DNA from: Verrucomicrobia bacterium 12-59-8
GTDB taxonomy: Bacteria; Verrucomicrobiota; Verrucomicrobiae; Verrucomicrobiales; Verrucomicrobiaceae
Length of the DNA stretch: 19,276 nt
Direction of reading: 5' to 3'
NCBI GenBank assembly: GCA_002279765.1
Contig: NCCR01000065.1
Location: 1-19,276 of the forward strand
Shown here: one piece after another, positions 16,701 through 19,276 of the stretch
How positions within the stretch are numbered: position 1 is the stretch's first letter
How the letters are laid out: every line of letters starts with the position of its first letter
The notes under the pieces: generated by a model
The model's input: only the letters and a program-made list of their open reading frames with translations
What the model was told of the DNA's origin: nothing
The model's database searches: none
Translations under genes and position numbers: made by a program

Positions 16701-16745
16701 AGTTCAGAGTGCGGAAGTCACTCTTGTGAGTATGCACTCTGAACT
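16701..16745. terminator. Perfect 12-bp inverted repeat between convergent genes
   Basis: AGTTCAGAGTGC (16701-16712) pairs perfectly with GCACTCTGAACT (16734-16745). The 21-base loop holds a further ACTC-TTGT-GAGT hairpin. It starts 24 bases after the giant gene's stop and lies between convergent genes, so a bidirectional terminator is likely. A uridine run is lacking; only TTTC follows. Confidence 0.6.
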
Positions 16746-16976
16746 TTCAGGAACGCCTGGTGAGTGGATCAAGCCTTACGCCCAACCCTGATCTGCCCGC
16801 AAGGCTCGGAGGCTCGTTCGCGATTCAGGTGTGAAGGACACGCCGCACGAGGTTTTGTGACCTTTGCTAGTATCTAAGAATAGATGAGTGATGCAGCGAC
16901 TTCATTTCCGCATTGATCTTTGCTTGTTTCCTCTTGATTTGCTGGCCCAGCCTGCCGTGACATTGCCGGAGACTCA
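16746..16976. other. Intergenic stretch without recognised features
   Basis: About 230 bases between the inverted repeat and the end of the HtrA-like gene. Neither strand shows a plausible reading frame with a start site, and I see no RNA gene, repeat or clear promoter. Confidence 0.5.
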
Positions 16977-17957
16977 TTACTTGGGCTTCGCCCACTGCGG
17001 GCGCTCCTCGATTACGTAGTCCGTCATCAGATACTCGGTGCCATTGCGCAGGATGATGAGCTTCACCGGCTGGCCGACGCCATACATGTAGAGCCACTTT
17101 TGGAAGTCGGCCACGCTCAGGATGCGGCTGTAGGAGAACTGCACGAGGATGTCGCCAACCTTGATGCCGAGTTTCTGCGCGGGGCTGTTGTCCCACACGT
17201 CCTCGATGGCTACACCACCGTGATGTTTCTTCGCGGAGGGGAAATAGCGCTGTTCATTCTCGTTCAAGGGGCGCACGGAGAAGCCGGTCCAGGGCGACTT
17301 CAGGCTGCGTTTCGTTTTGAGGCTCTCGTAGATGTTGAAGCACAGATTGATAGGCAGCAGATGGGTCTCGCTCGTGCCCTCGTCGTGCCCCGGTTCGGGA
17401 ACGGGCTTGTAGCCGGTGAAAATGGCCGCCACTTCGCCTGAATCTGCAAAGAGCACCGGTCCACCGATCGATGCCGCAGGGATGGGAATCTTCGCGCGAA
17501 ACATGGTCGAGGCGAGGCTGTGCTGATAACATAGCTTCGTGTTCAAAGCGGTGACGGAGCCCTCGAAGGTCTTCAAAATGCCGTTTTCGAGGGCCACCGC
17601 TTGCAAGGCCATTCCGGGTGTGATTTCACGTTTCACCGCGCAAACGACCGGCGTGAAGGTTTCGTCCGTTTCGAGTTTCAGGATGCCGATGTTGATCGTA
17701 GGCTCGACGCCGATGATTTCGGCGGTGTAGTTCTTCTCGCCTGAGGTCACCACAAACTTCTCCAGCAGTCTGCCATCCGGCTGCGAGGAGAGGTTATCAT
17801 AGTTGGTGAGCACGAAACCTTCCTTTTCAACGATGAAGCCAAGGCAGCGATTGAGCACCTTGCCGCCAGTCGAGCCAGCAATGCTCACCACACTGCGATT
17901 CGGGGTTTCACCAACGAGTGCTGAGGTGAGGAGGAATACGAAAGACAAAAATCTCAT
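16977..17957 (-). CDS. HtrA/DegP-like protein with PDZ domain and no catalytic triad
   Basis: This 326-aa product begins MRFLSFVFLLTSALVGETPN, a short signal peptide, so it should be periplasmic. Residues 21-200 follow a trypsin-like HtrA domain: GFVLTNYDNL (47-56) stands where HtrA has LTNxHVV, NIGILKL (89-95) where D-x-A-x-L-K is expected, and ASIGGPVLF (162-170) where GNSGGP lies. All three catalytic positions are changed (H to D54, D to N89, S to I164). A PDZ domain spans about 224-315 (GVAIEDVWDNSPAQKLGIKV). It cannot be a normal serine protease and is probably a peptide-binding chaperone or scaffold. Its ATG overlaps the stop of the cytochrome gene upstream by 4 bases, so the two are coupled and may act together in the periplasm. 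Confidence 0.85.
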   Translation of the reverse strand: MRFLSFVFLLTSALVGETPNRSVVSIAGSTGGKVLNRCLGFIVEKEGFVLTNYDNLSSQPDGRLLEKFVVTSGEKNYTAEIIGVEPTINIGILKLETDETFTPVVCAVKREITPGMALQAVALENGILKTFEGSVTALNTKLCYQHSLASTMFRAKIPIPAASIGGPVLFADSGEVAAIFTGYKPVPEPGHDEGTSETHLLPINLCFNIYESLKTKRSLKSPWTGFSVRPLNENEQRYFPSAKKHHGGVAIEDVWDNSPAQKLGIKVGDILVQFSYSRILSVADFQKWLYMYGVGQPVKLIILRNGTEYLMTDYVIEERPQWAKPK

Positions 17958-18424
17958 GGTGCGAAGGATTGGTTAAAGGGATTCACTTCCGTGCCGCGAG
18001 TGATGCGGAGAAAGCCGTGCTGCGTGGCTGTGTGGCAGGTGTTGCAGCTCTGAATGACGGCATCTAGCCCCTGCAGCAGCCGTTCACGTCTCACCGGCTT
18101 CTCAGTAACTGCCGCCTGCAGCGCTTCATAAGCAGGAAGTCCCAGACGGTCGATCAGCAGGGCGATGGGCAGCCGCTCATACTCCGGCGCTTCCTTTTGA
18201 ATCGTCTGCAACTGCTCCAGTGACTCATGCAGATAAAAAGCCGCCAGCTCCGCGTTTCCAGCGTCCGCCGAGAGAGCGAGCTTATGGGTGAGCCGCTGTA
18301 AATCTCCCATGAGCAGCGCCAGCTCAGGTGCGGCCTCAATGGGAATGGCCTGCAATGGTACTGGCTGCGAAAATAGTAAAGTGATGCCGAGCGCGGCAAA
18401 AATCATCAAGGTGAGCATCTTCAT
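17954..18424 (-). CDS. Cytochrome c'-like exported heme protein
   Basis: The 156-aa product from the ATG at 18424 begins MKMLTLMIFAALGITLLFSQ with an export signal ending near LQA-IP. The mature part is helical (ELALLMGDLQRLTHKLALSA; ELAAFYLHESLEQLQTI; YERLPIALLIDRL). It carries a single heme motif CNTCH (C127, C130, H131) close to the C-terminus. A four-helix layout with a C-terminal CxxCH is the hallmark of the cytochrome c' class, which binds NO or small ligands or works in electron transfer. Sequence beyond the motif does not prove that class, and a generic monoheme cytochrome is the alternative. The frame also extends to 18487, but only the internal ATG gives a signal peptide. It is the first gene of a coupled pair with the HtrA-like protein. 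An operator-like palindrome lies about 100 bases upstream. Confidence 0.8.
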   Translation of the reverse strand: MKMLTLMIFAALGITLLFSQPVPLQAIPIEAAPELALLMGDLQRLTHKLALSADAGNAELAAFYLHESLEQLQTIQKEAPEYERLPIALLIDRLGLPAYEALQAAVTEKPVRRERLLQGLDAVIQSCNTCHTATQHGFLRITRGTEVNPFNQSFAP

Positions 18425-18525
18425 TACTGCTGACACAGTTACAATGTGCGAGCGGAGCAAATGCAGGTCTGCAACGATTTCGACCAATGAAACCCATCAA
18501 TAGCAAGCATGCCACGCTCCATATT

Positions 18526-18543
18526 TTTGTTTGACCAAACAAA
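18526..18543. promoter_or_regulatory. 18-bp operator-like palindrome
   Basis: TTTGTTTG-AC-CAAACAAA has 8-bp perfect arms around a 2-base centre, typical of sites for dimeric TetR- or LacI-type regulators. It lies about 100 bases upstream of the cytochrome gene's ATG on the minus strand. No regulator gene is in the window. Confidence 0.5.
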
Positions 18544-18744
18544 CACTGCCGAATCGTCGCGATGCAGTGGGCAACGGCAGCATAATTAAAGCTATTCCTA
18601 CGTCGAAACTACCCCCAAGATCAGCATGAATGCCGATTCTGGACGCCGGGTGTTTTCGGGTGTGGCCTCCGCAGGCCGTGCTGCGTCTGCGGGGTGGGTG
18701 GCTGCCTCGGGCCGCTGTGTGCGGGAGGCTGTCTCCGGGCCTGT

Positions 18745-18758
18745 GGGAGATGTCTCCC
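18745..18758. repeat. Short GC-rich hairpin
   Basis: GGGAGA-TG-TCTCCC forms a perfect 6-bp stem with a 2-base loop, just left of the 16-bp tandem repeat. Its role is unknown. Confidence 0.5.
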
Positions 18759-18777
18759 GACCGGAGCAGGGTGTGTT

Positions 18778-18816
18778 GGCAGGCATATCTGCGGGCAGGC
18801 ATATCTGCAGGCAGGC
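18778..18816. repeat. 16-bp direct tandem repeat, about 2.4 copies
   Basis: Units GGCAGGCATATCTGCG (18778-18793) and GGCAGGCATATCTGCA (18794-18809) are followed by a partial GGCAGGC. The unit length is not a multiple of three, so copy-number change alters the reading frame of any gene across it. Each unit holds an internal GCAG...CTGC inverted element. Confidence 0.85.
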
Positions 18817-19024
18817 GTGAGAGGGTGGCCCTGGCATCGGCGAGTTCTTTTTTCTGGGGGTCGCTGAGGGGCTCTTTTTGAGTTTCGAGCTTCTGCACGT
18901 GGTCCTGCAGGACGGACTGGGCCTGGGCGACGTCTGACTGCACCTGCGGGTGCCCGCGCTGCTCAGGCGGGCGGTTCATGACGTTGTTGACGAGCCGCTG
19001 CGACTGACAGACGCGGATTCCCAC

Positions 19025-19276
19025 TCAAGCGCGCGCCGCTGCATGCATGGTCAATGCTGAGTCATGAGGCTGAAAATGAAATGCTTGTGCAGCAAGTCTC
19101 TACAAAATGCCTGACAAGAATGGCACTTAATTAAGGGCGGGTTTCGTTTTTAGCCAAGCTCATTCACAGAACCATTGGTAAATCTAAAGGTTAGCAATGG
19201 TTAAGCGTATTGATCATGCATAAACTCCGTCCTGCATGGCCATTCAAACTTCTTTTCTCCCCCACTTCCCTCACCT
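19025..19276. other. Right-end stretch with nothing recognised
   Basis: About 250 AT-richer bases to the window end. I see no reading frame, RNA gene or repeat. It may hold a promoter for a gene beyond the edge, but I cannot support one. Confidence 0.5.

Larger units (their letters stand above)
18598..18979 (-). pseudogene. Coiled-coil gene apparently frameshifted by a 16-bp tandem repeat
   Basis: From the ATG at 18979 the minus strand reads MNRPPEQRGHPQVQSDVAQA, then a Q/E/K/L-rich coiled-coil-like stretch (QSVLQDHVQKLETQKEPLSD, KKELADARATLSRLPADMPA). At the 16-bp repeat (18778-18816) this frame turns into Arg/Cys/His-rich sequence typical of a wrong frame. The frame that ends at 18598 reads DMPANTPCSGRETSPTGPET and continues Pro/Ala/Thr/Glu-rich, like a disordered tail. 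Loss of one 16-bp unit would join the two frames. This may be a real pseudogene, a repeat-switched gene or a false ORF. It has no recognised family and no clear ribosome site. Confidence 0.35.

Noticed and set aside
18778..18816. CRISPR-like repeats
   Set aside because: The units are directly adjacent, without spacers, and only about 2.4 copies exist.
1..19276. tRNA or rRNA genes, insertion sequences, integrase or attachment sites
   Set aside because: No cloverleaf, rRNA-like sequence, transposase or recombinase motif was seen on either strand.

Overview
The window is most likely chromosomal DNA of a Verrucomicrobiota bacterium (Prosthecobacter/Verrucomicrobium-like). This is an inference from several traits seen together: high GC, few clear Shine-Dalgarno sites, abundant lipoproteins and pseudo-enzymes, and a 2,011-residue secreted protein built from Ig-like, PhoX-like, nuclease and EF-hand-like modules. 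I did no database search.

Region 1 (1-6893, all minus strand), read in the direction of transcription, holds five genes. They are a membrane protein with a wrecked M48-type zinc site, a membrane-anchored double pseudokinase, a small lipoprotein coupled to it by an ATGA overlap, the DHH-family phosphoesterase nrnA, and truB, which runs off the left edge. nrnA and truB are standard housekeeping genes and overlap by 23 bases. The three upstream genes form an envelope-associated cluster that I cannot assign to a known pathway.

Region 2 (6894-9687) is a divergent intergenic segment followed by a compact plus-strand operon of three unrecognised proteins (150 or 121 aa, 624 aa, 74 aa). The 624-aa protein carries three peptidoglycan-binding-domain-like helical units but no signal peptide, followed by strongly basic amphipathic helices. 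The 74-aa gene is coupled to it by an ATGA overlap. A perfect 7-bp inverted repeat sits over the probable promoter. This operon is the best candidate for an undescribed system.

Region 3 (9720-16676) has a convergent 70-aa two-helix membrane protein and a roughly 0.7 kb non-coding stretch. It then carries the giant secreted protein: tandem Big_5-type Ig domains, a PhoX/DUF839-like phosphatase region, an endonuclease/exonuclease/phosphatase (EEP) domain, an EndA/endonuclease I domain and a Ca-binding-like tail. The likely role is breakdown of extracellular nucleic acid and phosphate release. A perfect 12-bp inverted repeat, probably a bidirectional terminator, follows it.

Region 4 (16977-19276, minus strand) has a cytochrome c'-like protein coupled by an ATGA overlap to an HtrA-like protein that has lost its whole catalytic triad. 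Upstream lie an 18-bp operator-like palindrome and a probably frameshifted gene containing a 16-bp tandem repeat. The last 250 bases show nothing I can assign. A recurring theme is catalytically dead versions of envelope enzymes: kinase, M48 peptidase and HtrA.
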